Of a DNA stretch of 64,000 bases, positions 25,943 to 35,706 are shown piece after piece. Location: contig JAFUGM010000056.1 of the NCBI GenBank assembly GCA_017469355.1, positions 46,585 through 110,584 on the forward strand, written 5' to 3'. The position numbers and the translations under genes are program-made. Source of the DNA: Solobacterium sp. Its GTDB lineage: Bacteria > Bacillota_I > Bacilli_A > Erysipelotrichales > Erysipelotrichaceae. Under the pieces are notes generated by a model. It saw nothing but the letters and a program-made list of their open reading frames with translations, did not search any database and was not told where the DNA came from. The stretch's first letter is position 1; each line of letters opens with the position of its first letter.

Positions 25943-27919
25943 TCAGTCTTCCGACTTAAGTTCGAAGATCATATCACGCAGTTGTGCCGCGCGTTCAAAG
26001 TCGAGGGAAGCAGCGGCTTCCTTCATCTCGGCTTCCATATCAGCGATAAGTTTTGTCTTATCCCTGACAGGCAGTTTTGCCTTTTTCTTCATGTATTTCG
26101 CAGCCATCTCACGGGTTTCCTTCCCGCGGATCGCTTCTTCCACCGGTTTGATAATCGTCTTAGGAATAATTCCATGGGCTTCATTATAGGCTTCCTGTAC
26201 TAACCGGCGACGTTCGGTTTCCCGAATTGCCCGTTCCATACTTCCGGTCATCACATCCGCATACATGTGAACCTCTCCCGACGAATTACGGGCCGCCCGG
26301 CCAATCGTCTGAATCAATGACCGTTCACTGCGCAGGAATCCTTCCTTATCCGCATCGAAAATACTGACGAGAGAAACCTCAGGAATATCCAGACCTTCTC
26401 TTAACAGGTTGATTCCGACAATGACATCAACTTTACCCAGACGAAGATCACGGATGATCTCCGTACGCTCCAACGTCTTGGTTTCGTGATGAAGGTAACT
26501 GACCTTGAATCCACGTTCCTTCAGGTAGTCCGTCAGATCCTCTGCCATTCGTACAGTGAGAGTGGTAATCAATACCCGTTCGTTTTTACGAATCCGTTTT
26601 GTGATCTCTTCACAGACATCATCCACCTGACCCTTCGTCGGTTTGACAATTACCTTAGGATCGAGAAGTCCCGTCGGACGGATGATCTGTTCGACCACCT
26701 GATGATCCACATGTTCCAGCTCATAATCTCCCGGTGTCGCCGAGCAATAAATAACCTGAGGCACAATGGTTTCAAATTCATCAAAACGCATCGGCCGATT
26801 CTCTAAGGCCGAAGGAAGACGGAAGCCATATTCCACAAGGGTTTCCTTCCGCTGGCGGTCGCCGTTATACATTCCCCGGATCTGCGGCAGAGAGACATGG
26901 CTTTCATCCACGATTAACAACATATCTTCAGGAAAGTAATCAAAGAGATTCCATGGCCGTTGTCCCGGAACTCTTCCATCAATATGCATGGAGTAGTTTT
27001 CAATTCCGGCGCAATACCCATTTTCCCGTAACGCTTCAAGATCAAAGCGCGTCCGTTGTTCCAGCCGTTCTGCTTCCAGGGGCTTCTCATTCTCCTTGAA
27101 GAATTTCAGGCGCTCTTCCAGTTCCGCTTCAATCGCATCACATGCCCGTAACATCTGATCATGATTTCGGGCATAGCCACTGGCTGGGAAAATGTTATAG
27201 AACTGATAGGCATTCTGCACATGTGAGGTAACCGGATCAATTTCCGTAATCCGCTCAATCTCATCCCCGAATAATTCAATCCGGATATTGAACTGATCTG
27301 TATAGCTTGGGGTCACGTCAATGACATCTCCCCTTACCCGCAGGGTTCCTCTGGTCTGGTCGATATCATTTCGGCGGTATTGAAGATCCACAAATTTCTT
27401 CAGGAGTTGATTGCGGTCGTAGCTCTCCCCCACCCGAATGGTAAAAAACATATCTTTGTATTGTGAAGGATCACTGGCGGCGTAGATACAGGCTACTGAG
27501 GCAACAACAATTGTATCTCTGCGTTCCAGCAGAGAGTTCAGCGTGCTCTCACGAAACATGTCCAGTTCTTCGTTGATCGCAGCGGTCTTTTCGATATACA
27601 TATCGTTTTTCGGCATGTATGCCTCGGGCTGATAATAATCAAAGTTCGAGACAAAAAACTCTACCCGGTTATGCGGAAAGAGTTCCTTGAATTCGCTGTA
27701 CAGCTGACCAGCCAGAGTCTTGTTGTGGGAAAAGACCAGCGTGGGTCGGTTTACCTGCGCAATAATATTGGCCATGGTGAAGGTTTTACCGGTACCGGTC
27801 GCACCTTCCAGGACCTGTTCTTTCTTACCTTCGTTCAACCCCTGCACAAGCCGCTCGATAGCCGCAGGCTGATCACCGGTTGGCTGAAACGGAGATACCA
27901 GTTCAAATTGTGTCATCAT
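25943..27919 (-). CDS. uvrB: Excinuclease ABC subunit B
   Basis: Damage-verification helicase of nucleotide excision repair. The 658 residues show Walker A GATGTGKT (39-46), the beta-hairpin region around [17 protein letters not shown], helicase motifs ([26 protein letters not shown]) and a C-terminal UVR domain. uvrA is not next to it; instead it overlaps ctpA by 17 nt and is followed by the PASTA gene, an uncommon setting. Confidence 0.97.
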   Translation of the reverse strand: MMTQFELVSPFQPTGDQPAAIERLVQGLNEGKKEQVLEGATGTGKTFTMANIIAQVNRPTLVFSHNKTLAGQLYSEFKELFPHNRVEFFVSNFDYYQPEAYMPKNDMYIEKTAAINEELDMFRESTLNSLLERRDTIVVASVACIYAASDPSQYKDMFFTIRVGESYDRNQLLKKFVDLQYRRNDIDQTRGTLRVRGDVIDVTPSYTDQFNIRIELFGDEIERITEIDPVTSHVQNAYQFYNIFPASGYARNHDQMLRACDAIEAELEERLKFFKENEKPLEAERLEQRTRFDLEALRENGYCAGIENYSMHIDGRVPGQRPWNLFDYFPEDMLLIVDESHVSLPQIRGMYNGDRQRKETLVEYGFRLPSALENRPMRFDEFETIVPQVIYCSATPGDYELEHVDHQVVEQIIRPTGLLDPKVIVKPTKGQVDDVCEEITKRIRKNERVLITTLTVRMAEDLTDYLKERGFKVSYLHHETKTLERTEIIRDLRLGKVDVIVGINLLREGLDIPEVSLVSIFDADKEGFLRSERSLIQTIGRAARNSSGEVHMYADVMTGSMERAIRETERRRLVQEAYNEAHGIIPKTIIKPVEEAIRGKETREMAAKYMKKKAKLPVRDKTKLIADMEAEMKEAAASLDFERAAQLRDMIFELKSED

Positions 27920-29579
27920 CTTCCTCGATTCGAATATTGGGAACTTCGATCGGTTCCACCATCACTGCCGACCCATATGGAAGCACAAGTGAGAGTGCTT
28001 CCCCTTCTTCTGTTTCCAGTTCGATTCCCTGGGTTTCCTGAATGAGTTCCAGAGCTCGCTGAAGCTGAGTGTCGGTTTCATCATTGACGGTCCATTCATG
28101 AATGACCGCCGAAATCAGGCTTTCATAAACATCGCTGTTGAGAACATCGGCTTGACTCAGATCATAAGCTTCTTCAAACCGATGAATCGCATCCAGTGTA
28201 GCTTCGGAGAAATACCCATCCATCCGACCTGGTTCATAGCCCAGAAAATCAAGACAGAGCTGTGCTTCTCTTACAAACTCGCTGACGGAATCTACACGGA
28301 ATACCGCATCCTCTTCCATGGAGTCATAGGAAGAATTCAATACTTCATGAAGTTCAACGGTCTCATCCGGTTCAATTCCGGTTCCGTTAATCCAGAGTCC
28401 CTTCGGGCTCTTCCAGATACTGTCGGTATACTTCAGCGCGCTTCCGTCATCGAAGTACTGTGTTACCTGAACACTGCCCTTACCATAGGTTGTTACACCG
28501 ATGACCGTGACATCATCCCGGTTTTCCTTCATTCCAAGCGTAAAGGCTTCCGCAGCGCTGGCTGTATTTTCATTGACCAGAATGACGATCGGGGAGAATG
28601 TCACATATGGACCTCCGGAGGTCTTACTGGAATCTGCCGTGCCATCGGTATACTCCCGGCGGATAAACGTCTTATTGGAAGGCAGGAAGAGACTGACCAC
28701 ATCCTTCAATGTCTCAAGGTATCCACCGCCATCATCCCGCAGGTCCAAAACAAGGCTTTCGACCTCTTCTTCCATGAATTCATCCAGGAATTCCCGGGTC
28801 TCAGTTTCCGTGGTTTCCCCAAACTGCTCAATCGCAATATAGCCGACATGATTGTCCATCACCATTCCATCCACGGTATGACCAACCTGTCCCCGTACAA
28901 TATCCAGCGTTACGTATTGTCCTTCTCGCTGGAAGACAATCGTCACAACCGTTCCTTCTTCTCCCTGCACCAGATCCTTGATTTCCTGTGAGGTCATGTG
29001 ATCCGTAACGATCCCATCCACTGAATGGATGATATCTCCCGCCTGAACACCGGCTTTCTCGGCCGGGGAATCACGGAAGACCCGGGTAATCAGATGGAGA
29101 CCATCTTCCAGATTGGTGAACTGCACTCCAATTCCCACAAAGTTGCGGTTGATGCCCTGGGTGAAGCTTTCAATTTCTTCCTTGGACATATATGCGGTAT
29201 GGGGATCTTCCTCATTGGAAGTCATACCGATCAATGCCTGATCAGTCAGACGCTCTTCAATATTTTCAATTCCCCGGGAGAAATACCAATATCGCTTCAT
29301 GACATTCATGACATGCGAAACTTTTTCTTCTGAATCCTGTTGGGTGATATAGGTCACGCCATGGCGCAGGTTGTTGAAAAACGGAATCGGCTGAAAACTG
29401 CCCAGACCCCAGCCGATAAACAATGTCACCACAGAGAGAACCACAATCAAAACCTGCAGCGTATGATTCCGTTTCTGCAGTTTCTGATTTCTATCGTTCA
29501 GTTCATCTTCATAGCGGAAGCGTTCTACCGGAATTCGGTAGCTTACTTCCAGCCCATCATCTTCATGTCTTTCCGGCAT
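27903..29579 (-). CDS. ctpA: C-terminal processing protease (S41) with PDZ and peptidoglycan-binding domains
   Basis: 558 residues: N-terminal membrane anchor (about 42-63), PDZ (about 140-220), S41 core with the catalytic Ser region [10 protein letters not shown] and Lys region TYGKGSVQV, and a C-terminal peptidoglycan-binding-like domain (about 440-500). Acts outside the membrane on protein C-termini, probably on envelope proteins. CtpA-like proteases regulate cell-wall hydrolases in several bacteria, consistent with the M23 hydrolase gene 11 nt upstream. ATG 29577-29579. Confidence 0.92.
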   Translation of the reverse strand: MPERHEDDGLEVSYRIPVERFRYEDELNDRNQKLQKRNHTLQVLIVVLSVVTLFIGWGLGSFQPIPFFNNLRHGVTYITQQDSEEKVSHVMNVMKRYWYFSRGIENIEERLTDQALIGMTSNEEDPHTAYMSKEEIESFTQGINRNFVGIGVQFTNLEDGLHLITRVFRDSPAEKAGVQAGDIIHSVDGIVTDHMTSQEIKDLVQGEEGTVVTIVFQREGQYVTLDIVRGQVGHTVDGMVMDNHVGYIAIEQFGETTETETREFLDEFMEEEVESLVLDLRDDGGGYLETLKDVVSLFLPSNKTFIRREYTDGTADSSKTSGGPYVTFSPIVILVNENTASAAEAFTLGMKENRDDVTVIGVTTYGKGSVQVTQYFDDGSALKYTDSIWKSPKGLWINGTGIEPDETVELHEVLNSSYDSMEEDAVFRVDSVSEFVREAQLCLDFLGYEPGRMDGYFSEATLDAIHRFEEAYDLSQADVLNSDVYESLISAVIHEWTVNDETDTQLQRALELIQETQGIELETEEGEALSLVLPYGSAVMVEPIEVPNIRIEEDDDTI

Positions 29580-29590
29580 TTAGTATTTTC

Positions 29591-31006
29591 TTATCCTCCA
29601 AACAGAGACTCTGGCTTGACTCGACATGGTGCCCCTACACCATTTTCACATAACCGAGAAAGACCGGCAGAACCCCAACCGCAGCCAAAAGCCAGATCAC
29701 CGTTCCAGTTTCTTGCGTAATTTGTGAAGTCCCCGGCATCGCCGAGATAGAATACTTCGATATGGCAATGCGGACCGGAACTGTTTCCGGTAGAACCGAC
29801 GAGTCCGATCTGTTGACCAGCCGCTACAATCGTTCCTTTTTCCACAACGGTTCCCGGACTCATATGAAGGTATTTGACCGCATACAGTCCGCCATTAATC
29901 TTCGTTAAGAGGTAGGCCTGATTACCACCGCCCCAGGAACCGCCGATATTGGCACCACAGCCATTCCCAAGTCCACCTGATGTACAGCCATCGGCAGAGT
30001 GCAGAATAACACCATTACCTACTGCCACAATCTTTGAACCGGCCGGGCCGGAGAAGTCTGCGCCCAGATGTACACCACCGCTGGCATAATGCCAGGTACC
30101 CGCATACGCATTGATGCGAATAGAGGGAACCGGGTAAGTCCATCCAGCCGTCGCAACGACCTCATTGAGCTTCTCGGTGATCTCTTCCATGAGTTTCTGA
30201 ATCTGTTCAATCTCACCGGCAATCCGGTTGCCTTCAGCTTCCAGTTCTGCACTCTTCTGCTGGTATTCCTGTTCTACTACCTGTGCCTGATACATCAACG
30301 CAAGGTATTCATTCTGCTTAGCGACAACTTCATCCTTGCGTTTCTGCAGATCTTCCTTTTCCTGTTCCACTTCTTCAATATTGTGATTCAACTCATCAAT
30401 CAGTGCAGACAGTTCCTGCATGACCTGGGTATCGTAATTGGTGATATCAGAAAGACCATTGGCAATCCGGATAAACTCATCAAAGGATCTGGCGCCCATC
30501 AGAATATCAAGATACTGATTCAGGCGCATTGTACGCTGCTGAATCACCATCCGGTGTTTGATTTTCTCTTCGGCTTCTTCAATCTCATTGCGGTTTTCTT
30601 CGATTTTGAGTTCCAACTCTTCAATCTTCTTTTCACTGACCGCAATCTGACCATTGATATCCGCAATCTCTCCGTTTAAGGCTGCGGCATCTGCCTGATA
30701 CTGCTGTACCAGACCCGCATAGTAAAGAATGTCATTGGCAATCGCTTCCCTCTGACTTTCAATATCCTTTATTTTCTGACTGAGAACTGTGGACTGATTG
30801 GAACTCGCCTGCATGAATGCCATACACTGACTTTTTGTCTGCGATGTGAGTTCCCCGCTGCCGGTACAGATCGAAGTCCAGTATTCGGTATCGGAATAAT
30901 CCGGTGTGCCGGAAGTCGTATTATCTCCTTCCTCCGCATAGACACCGCTGTATGACAGCGAGCACAACAGTCCCAGAGAACACAGTATCCGGAACAGACG
31001 TTTCAT
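29591..31006 (-). CDS. Secreted coiled-coil M23 peptidase (EnvC/PcsB-like partner of FtsEX)
   Basis: 471 residues: signal peptide (MKRLFRILCSLGLLCSLSYSGVYA), a long coiled coil (about 55-270) and an M23 domain (about 310-445) with HLGADFSG, YLHM and GPHCHIE zinc motifs. The layout is that of murein hydrolase activators and hydrolases held off by a coiled coil and switched by FtsEX. Its start overlaps the ftsX stop by one base (TGATG), so a physical partnership with FtsX is a strong inference. ATG 31004-31006 chosen over a GTG four codons upstream. Confidence 0.93.
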   Translation of the reverse strand: MKRLFRILCSLGLLCSLSYSGVYAEEGDNTTSGTPDYSDTEYWTSICTGSGELTSQTKSQCMAFMQASSNQSTVLSQKIKDIESQREAIANDILYYAGLVQQYQADAAALNGEIADINGQIAVSEKKIEELELKIEENRNEIEEAEEKIKHRMVIQQRTMRLNQYLDILMGARSFDEFIRIANGLSDITNYDTQVMQELSALIDELNHNIEEVEQEKEDLQKRKDEVVAKQNEYLALMYQAQVVEQEYQQKSAELEAEGNRIAGEIEQIQKLMEEITEKLNEVVATAGWTYPVPSIRINAYAGTWHYASGGVHLGADFSGPAGSKIVAVGNGVILHSADGCTSGGLGNGCGANIGGSWGGGNQAYLLTKINGGLYAVKYLHMSPGTVVEKGTIVAAGQQIGLVGSTGNSSGPHCHIEVFYLGDAGDFTNYARNWNGDLAFGCGWGSAGLSRLCENGVGAPCRVKPESLFGG

Positions 31007-31914
31007 CAGCGCTTCCACCTCAGATAACGGGTCACCGAGAAGAACGATCCAAGCAGACCGACGAGGATCCCGATCCCCGCAAGAATCACGACCGCATATG
31101 GCAGGATGGTATCCGGAGGGACCAATGTGAACATCTGGGAAATCAGATATCCTCCGGTAAACTCATACAACGAGCGATACAGGTAAATCATGACCGCTAC
31201 CGGGATAATCGCACCCAAGGCACCGATGATGATTCCTTCCACCACAAAGGGGGAACGAATAAAGCCATTACGTGCTCCGACATTGCGCATGATTGCGATT
31301 TCATCCGCTCGTGCGGTAATTGTCACCTTGATCGTATTACTGATTAACAACACCGCTAGTAACGATGTCAATAACGCCACAAACCATCCCGCAAAACGGA
31401 TGGAACGAAGCACCCGCATGAGTTTGACGGCAGAAGCACCGCCGAAATTAACCGAATCAATTCCTTCAATCGCCTGGATGGCAGTCGCCGCCGCTTCCAG
31501 ATCCTGTCCATCCTTGACTGTCACATAGAACGTGTCATGCATGGGGTTGTTTTCACCCTCAAACGGACGGAACGCTTCTTTGGTTTCTTCACTGGAGAAG
31601 GAATCCAGATAATACTGGAATTCTTCATCCTTGGTGTAATAGGTTACCGTATCAACGCCATCGATCGATTGGATGGCCAGAGAAATCCGGTCTTCCTGCT
31701 GAGCGGATTCATAGGAATAATCCACGGTCGCAGAAATCTCAACCGACTGTTCAATTCCCTGCGTAAACTGACCGACATTAACTGAAAATAACAGGAACAG
31801 GCTGATGATTCCGAGGGTAACCGTAACTGCGATACAGGAGCTGCTGGACATGGATCCATGACGGAATACACCCAGAAATCCCTCCTTGATCGGTCTCCAG
31901 ATTCTACTGATCAT
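31006..31914 (-). CDS. ftsX: Cell-division ABC permease FtsX
   Basis: About 302 residues with four membrane helices and an extracytoplasmic loop of about 120 residues after the first (FtsX topology). Transmits ATP-driven motion of FtsE to a wall hydrolase at the septum. ATG 31912-31914 lies 11 nt after AAGGAGG; an ATG nine bases upstream sits too close to that site. It overlaps the ftsE end by 11 nt. Confidence 0.93.
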   Translation of the reverse strand: MISRIWRPIKEGFLGVFRHGSMSSSSCIAVTVTLGIISLFLLFSVNVGQFTQGIEQSVEISATVDYSYESAQQEDRISLAIQSIDGVDTVTYYTKDEEFQYYLDSFSSEETKEAFRPFEGENNPMHDTFYVTVKDGQDLEAAATAIQAIEGIDSVNFGGASAVKLMRVLRSIRFAGWFVALLTSLLAVLLISNTIKVTITARADEIAIMRNVGARNGFIRSPFVVEGIIIGALGAIIPVAVMIYLYRSLYEFTGGYLISQMFTLVPPDTILPYAVVILAGIGILVGLLGSFFSVTRYLRWKR

Positions 31915-32596
31915 GTTGGACATAACCTCCTTCCGCAAGATCTGCGACAATATGTCCATGTTCCAGGACAACCGTCCGCTTGCGGTGCTTATTTACGATG
32001 GTAAGGTCATGTGTCACCATCAGAATCGTCGTTCCGTATTCCCGGTTGATCTTTTCGAGCAGTGCCATGATTTCATCCGACATCGAAGGGTCGAGGTTTC
32101 CTGTAGGCTCATCTGCGATCAGAACCTTCGGCCGGTTGGCGATCGCTCTGGCCACAGCGACACGCTGCTGCTGGCCGCCGGATAATTCTCTTGGAAAACT
32201 GTTCCCCTTTTCATCCAGGCCAACGAGATTCATAACTTCACGCACTCTCCGGCGGATCAGATCCTTGCGGAGATTAATCACTTCTAACGCATAAGAAATA
32301 TTCTCAAATACCGTTTTCGTAGGAAGAAGTTTGAAGTCCTGAAATACGACACCGATATTACGGCGGTAAACCGGAACTTTGGAATGACGCAGTTTTCCAA
32401 CATCGATACCGACGACTTTGACGGTTCCCTTTGTCGGGATTTCTTCGCCGTCAAGGAGCTTGATCAACGTGGACTTTCCGGAACCTGTAGGCCCGATAAT
32501 ATATACGAATTCCCCCTGTTCCACCTTGAAATTGATGTCATAGAGGGCATTGACTCCGTTTTTGTATTTTTTGTACACATGGACACATTCAATCAT
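31904..32596 (-). CDS. ftsE: Cell-division ABC ATPase FtsE
   Basis: 230 residues with Walker A GPTGSGKST, signature LSGGQQQRVA, Walker [13 protein letters not shown] and H-loop VTHD. Together with FtsX it controls septal peptidoglycan hydrolysis. First gene of the operon running to 21798; a near-consensus promoter lies upstream. Confidence 0.95.
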   Translation of the reverse strand: MIECVHVYKKYKNGVNALYDINFKVEQGEFVYIIGPTGSGKSTLIKLLDGEEIPTKGTVKVVGIDVGKLRHSKVPVYRRNIGVVFQDFKLLPTKTVFENISYALEVINLRKDLIRRRVREVMNLVGLDEKGNSFPRELSGGQQQRVAVARAIANRPKVLIADEPTGNLDPSMSDEIMALLEKINREYGTTILMVTHDLTIVNKHRKRTVVLEHGHIVADLAEGGYVQHDQ

Positions 32597-32672
32597 ACGG
32601 AATCCTCCTGGTGCTTCCTGGATTTAGACACTGCCGAAGCAGAACAAAACTGCTTTGGGAATAATCCCATTC

Positions 32673-32701
32673 ATTATAAGATATGGTTTTCCCTTTTCCA
32701 A
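32673..32701 (-). promoter_or_regulatory. Promoter of the ftsEX operon
   Basis: Minus strand TTGGAA (32696-32701), 17-bp spacer, TATAAT (32673-32678), about 77 nt upstream of ftsE. The leader has an AAGCAG/CTGCTT hairpin. Confidence 0.75.
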
Positions 32702-32709
32702 GGTATTGC

Positions 32710-33576
32710 TCAGATGCGGAAGGTAAAGCCTTCCCCATGCATATCCGTCGCATCCGTGGTAATGACAAAGGCGGCCGGATCGTACCGGTTGACGATCTCA
32801 AGCAGGGTGCCGTATTGTTTCTGGCTCACAACACACAACAACACCTTCCGTTCCTGTTTTGACCATCCGCCTTTTCCTTCAAGTATGGTTACACCCCGAT
32901 CCAGTGCCTGCTGGGTCTCTTCCAGGATATCCTCCCAGCGGTCGGAAATAATCTGTACGCTTTTCGCTACACTTCCCTCTCCTGCCGAAAGCACCTTATT
33001 GATCGCATAGGTGGTAGTGAATACCGATAAAAGACCGACTAATACCGCCTCGATTCCATAAGCGAAATATCCTAACAGCACCGTCAAACCATCGGTAATC
33101 AGAACCAGGGTGCTGATCTTAATCCCGGTAAGCTTATGAATGATTAACGGAGGCACATCCATTCCTCCGGTGCTGGATCCCGCCCGCATGACGAGCCCTA
33201 CACCGATTCCACCGATTAATCCACCATATAACGACGCAAGCAGCGGATCAATTTCCGGAATCACCAGCACATGACCAAGCAGGGTGTTAAACAGCGGGTA
33301 CAGGATGGAGGATACCACCGTCGTCACAAAGAACTCCTTCCCCAATACCAGTGACCCCGCCAATAACAATCCCAGAGTCATGAGGTCAGCACTCAGTGTC
33401 TTATTAAAATGCGTAAATGGCTCCAATGCCACCGCAATACCGGCTACCCCACCGGAAAGGATATTGAATGGAATAATAAACATCTGCACGGATACACAGA
33501 GTAAAAACGTTCCGGCTACGATCAGGAACGCATTCAACAAGTTTCGCTGTTGTTTTGTCATCGTTGTTGTGGTCAT
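32710..33576 (-). CDS. YitT-family (DUF161/DUF2179) membrane protein
   Basis: About 288 residues: five or six hydrophobic segments (DUF161) then a soluble DUF2179 domain ending VVSQKQYGTLLEIVNRYDPAAFVITTDATDMHGEGF, shown in part as DPAAFVITTDATDM. Function of the family is not established. The start is uncertain: ATG 33574-33576 lies 7 nt after an extended -10 element, which would make the mRNA nearly leaderless; no ribosome binding site is visible for any candidate. Divergent from the VanZ-like gene. Confidence 0.82.
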   Translation of the reverse strand: MTTTTMTKQQRNLLNAFLIVAGTFLLCVSVQMFIIPFNILSGGVAGIAVALEPFTHFNKTLSADLMTLGLLLAGSLVLGKEFFVTTVVSSILYPLFNTLLGHVLVIPEIDPLLASLYGGLIGGIGVGLVMRAGSSTGGMDVPPLIIHKLTGIKISTLVLITDGLTVLLGYFAYGIEAVLVGLLSVFTTTYAINKVLSAGEGSVAKSVQIISDRWEDILEETQQALDRGVTILEGKGGWSKQERKVLLCVVSQKQYGTLLEIVNRYDPAAFVITTDATDMHGEGFTFRI

Positions 33577-33583
33577 CTGTCGC

Positions 33584-33592
33584 ATTATATCA
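33584..33592 (-). promoter_or_regulatory. Extended -10 promoter of the YitT gene
   Basis: The minus strand reads TGATATAAT. Expected initiation about 7 nt downstream falls at the ATG of the YitT gene. The -35 region is poor. Confidence 0.5.
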
Positions 33593-33639
33593 CTTCGTGC
33601 TATGATTTTGAGAACCTCAAAGGAGGTGTTAAGAATCTT

Positions 33640-34116
33640 ATGAAACAACCACGCAGACACTGGTGGGTCTGGATCCTGGTTGCTGGGTATATCTGGCTGA
33701 TTTTCCGCAATTCCCTTATGGCAGCGTCAATCTCCGCCAGTGCCAGTATCAAGGTTACCTATTACCTGCTTCATATTCTGGAGCGGTTCGGCCTCTATGC
33801 CAACTTCTCCGTCTTTCATCACTACGTGCGTAAACTGGCACATTTTACCGAATTCGCAGGTCTTGGTTTTCTCGTCACATTCGCCATGGAGTTATGCCCG
33901 CTGTTTAAAAGTCGGCTGTTGAACTTCCTTCTGTTTCTGTTTGCGATTCCCGCAGCGGATGAAACCATTCAGCGATTCGTCGCAGGAAGAAGCAGTGAAC
34001 TCAGGGATATGTTGATTGATGGAAGTGGGTTCCTGTTCGGTGGGCTCATCTGCTATATTCTGTTCCTGATTCTTCGGGATCTCTTTTATTCAAATCATAA
34101 AGGAGCACGTGCATGA
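33640..34116 (+). CDS. VanZ-like membrane protein
   Basis: 158 residues with four hydrophobic segments and the VanZ-family features: IWLIFRNSLM, then KLAHFTEFAGLGFL and IPAADETIQRFVAGRSSELRDMLIDGSG (quoted in part: DETIQRFVAGRSSEL). Family members affect glycopeptide tolerance or are uncharacterised. ATG 33640 follows AAGGAGG. Translationally coupled to the FNT gene by an ATGA overlap. Confidence 0.85.
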   Translation: MKQPRRHWWVWILVAGYIWLIFRNSLMAASISASASIKVTYYLLHILERFGLYANFSVFHHYVRKLAHFTEFAGLGFLVTFAMELCPLFKSRLLNFLLFLFAIPAADETIQRFVAGRSSELRDMLIDGSGFLFGGLICYILFLILRDLFYSNHKGARA

Positions 34117-34901
34117 AATCATCCAGAGAGATCGCATCCACTTATCGGTCAATTGCGAAAACCAAATGTTCGCTTTCTGCTGGAAGCGCCTTTCTCAGTG
34201 CCATCTATGCGGGTGGATTTATCGCCCTTGGGGCCTTCGGTTCCCAGATCGTCTCCTGTTCGATTCAGGATCCAGGGGCTGCCCGGCTTGCGGGGGCACT
34301 GGTTTTTCCAGTGGGACTAACGATGGTATTAACGGTCGGAACCGAACTGTTCACCGGAAATAATCTTATGATTCTGCCATTACTCGAACATGAGATTTCA
34401 CCAAAGGATGTCCTGAAGAACTGGGGCATTGTCTATCTTGGAAATCTTGTGGGTTCGCTCATCATTGCGCTGCTTGTGGTATACAGTCATCTCCCTTCCC
34501 TATTTCATGGCGCCCTGGCTCAAACCATGATTACAGCTTCCCTTGCGAAAACATCACTCTCGTTTTCCGAAGCACTCCTGCGGGGAATTCTATGCAATAT
34601 GCTTGTATGCCTTGCGGTATGGTGTGCCTTTTCGGCGCAGGAACAGGCTGGCAAGGTAATCAGTCTGTATCTTCCGACCATGTTATTTGTCTTATGTGGA
34701 TTTGAGCACTCCATCGCAAATATGTATTTCATTCCCGCCGGAATCCTCACTGCATCGGCCCAGGGAAGTGCGGCCGGAATCGCCTTGAGTGATGTATTGA
34801 TTCGTAATCTTCTTCCGGTAACGATCGGAAATCTGATTGGCGGCGCTTTCATCATAGGAGCAGGGTTTTTCCTGTTATTTGGATCCCATGAACGTTCCTG
34901 A
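34113..34901 (+). CDS. Formate/nitrite transporter (FNT) family channel
   Basis: 262 residues, six membrane helices. The FNT landmarks are present: FTGNNLM after GTEL, CNMLVCLAVW, and GFEHSIANMYFIP carrying the central pore histidine. Carries small monovalent anions (formate, nitrite, hydrosulfide or lactate); which one is not decidable, and no pyruvate-formate lyase gene is adjacent. Start overlaps the VanZ-like stop by 4 nt. Confidence 0.9.
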   Translation: MKSSREIASTYRSIAKTKCSLSAGSAFLSAIYAGGFIALGAFGSQIVSCSIQDPGAARLAGALVFPVGLTMVLTVGTELFTGNNLMILPLLEHEISPKDVLKNWGIVYLGNLVGSLIIALLVVYSHLPSLFHGALAQTMITASLAKTSLSFSEALLRGILCNMLVCLAVWCAFSAQEQAGKVISLYLPTMLFVLCGFEHSIANMYFIPAGILTASAQGSAAGIALSDVLIRNLLPVTIGNLIGGAFIIGAGFFLLFGSHERS

Positions 34902-35682
34902 GTGGATGATTCGAATTCTTTATCTTACGGCAGCACGGATGGATGTACCTCCCTTGTTTGGCCTGACGCATGTGCTGTTGTTTTTTCTGTGTGTCGGGGT
35001 GCCATGGGTCATCGCAAAACAGTTTGCGTCGATATCAAACGAAGCCGCAGTTAAACAGCTGGTGATCTGCGGATGGATTCTGGTGTTACTTGAATGTTAT
35101 AAACAACTGTTTCTCTATGTTGTGGTCAATGCGTTTCACTATAACTACTGGTTCTTTCCGTTCCAGTTATGTTCTATCGCCATGTATCTCTGCGTGCTGT
35201 TGCCTATACTAAAGGGAAGCGCGAAGGAAACAGTACTTACCTTTCTTGGCTCGGTGTCTACACCCGGCGCGTTTCTCGCACTGCTGTATCCGGCAGACAT
35301 GTTAAGAAGCTACGTATCATTGACCATCCATGGCTTTCTCTGGCATGCGATTCTCATGTATATCGGCTATACCGTGATTCTTCATCACAGGAGTACACCG
35401 GGATTTCGAGGGTTTCTTAAGGCTGCCGTTCTGTATCTTCTGCTTGCGGGAACCGCAATGATTCTGAATGTGGTGTTCTATCCCATGGCCACCTATGGCG
35501 CAAAACCGAATCTCTTCTACCTGTCTCCGCTTGTTATGAGTGAGCAGGCTGTCTTTCATTCCATTGCCATGACACTTGGAATTCCTGCCGAACACGCAAT
35601 TTATATCATCACTTACCTGCTGTTCTGTTTTGCGATTCATACCGCGATCGCACGATTTCAGACAAAGAACATCACTTCATAA
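34888..35682 (+). CDS. YwaF/TIGR02206-family integral membrane protein
   Basis: 264 residues with about seven membrane segments and WFFPFQLCSIAMYLCVLLPI typical of the YwaF (TIGR02206) family, whose function is unknown. ATG 34888 lies inside the FNT gene (14-nt overlap); the ribosome binding site is weak, suggesting coupled translation. Last gene of the VanZ-FNT-YwaF operon. Confidence 0.78.
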   Translation: MNVPEWMIRILYLTAARMDVPPLFGLTHVLLFFLCVGVPWVIAKQFASISNEAAVKQLVICGWILVLLECYKQLFLYVVVNAFHYNYWFFPFQLCSIAMYLCVLLPILKGSAKETVLTFLGSVSTPGAFLALLYPADMLRSYVSLTIHGFLWHAILMYIGYTVILHHRSTPGFRGFLKAAVLYLLLAGTAMILNVVFYPMATYGAKPNLFYLSPLVMSEQAVFHSIAMTLGIPAEHAIYIITYLLFCFAIHTAIARFQTKNITS

Positions 35683-35706
35683 AACCAGCCCGGATTATTC
35701 CCGGGC
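35681..35706 (-). terminator. Terminator overlapping the end of the PRD regulator gene
   Basis: GCCCGG/CCGGGC stem (35701-35706 with 35688-35693) has the TAA stop (35695-35697) in its 7-nt loop, followed by TGGTTTTATG on the minus strand. Confidence 0.7.
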
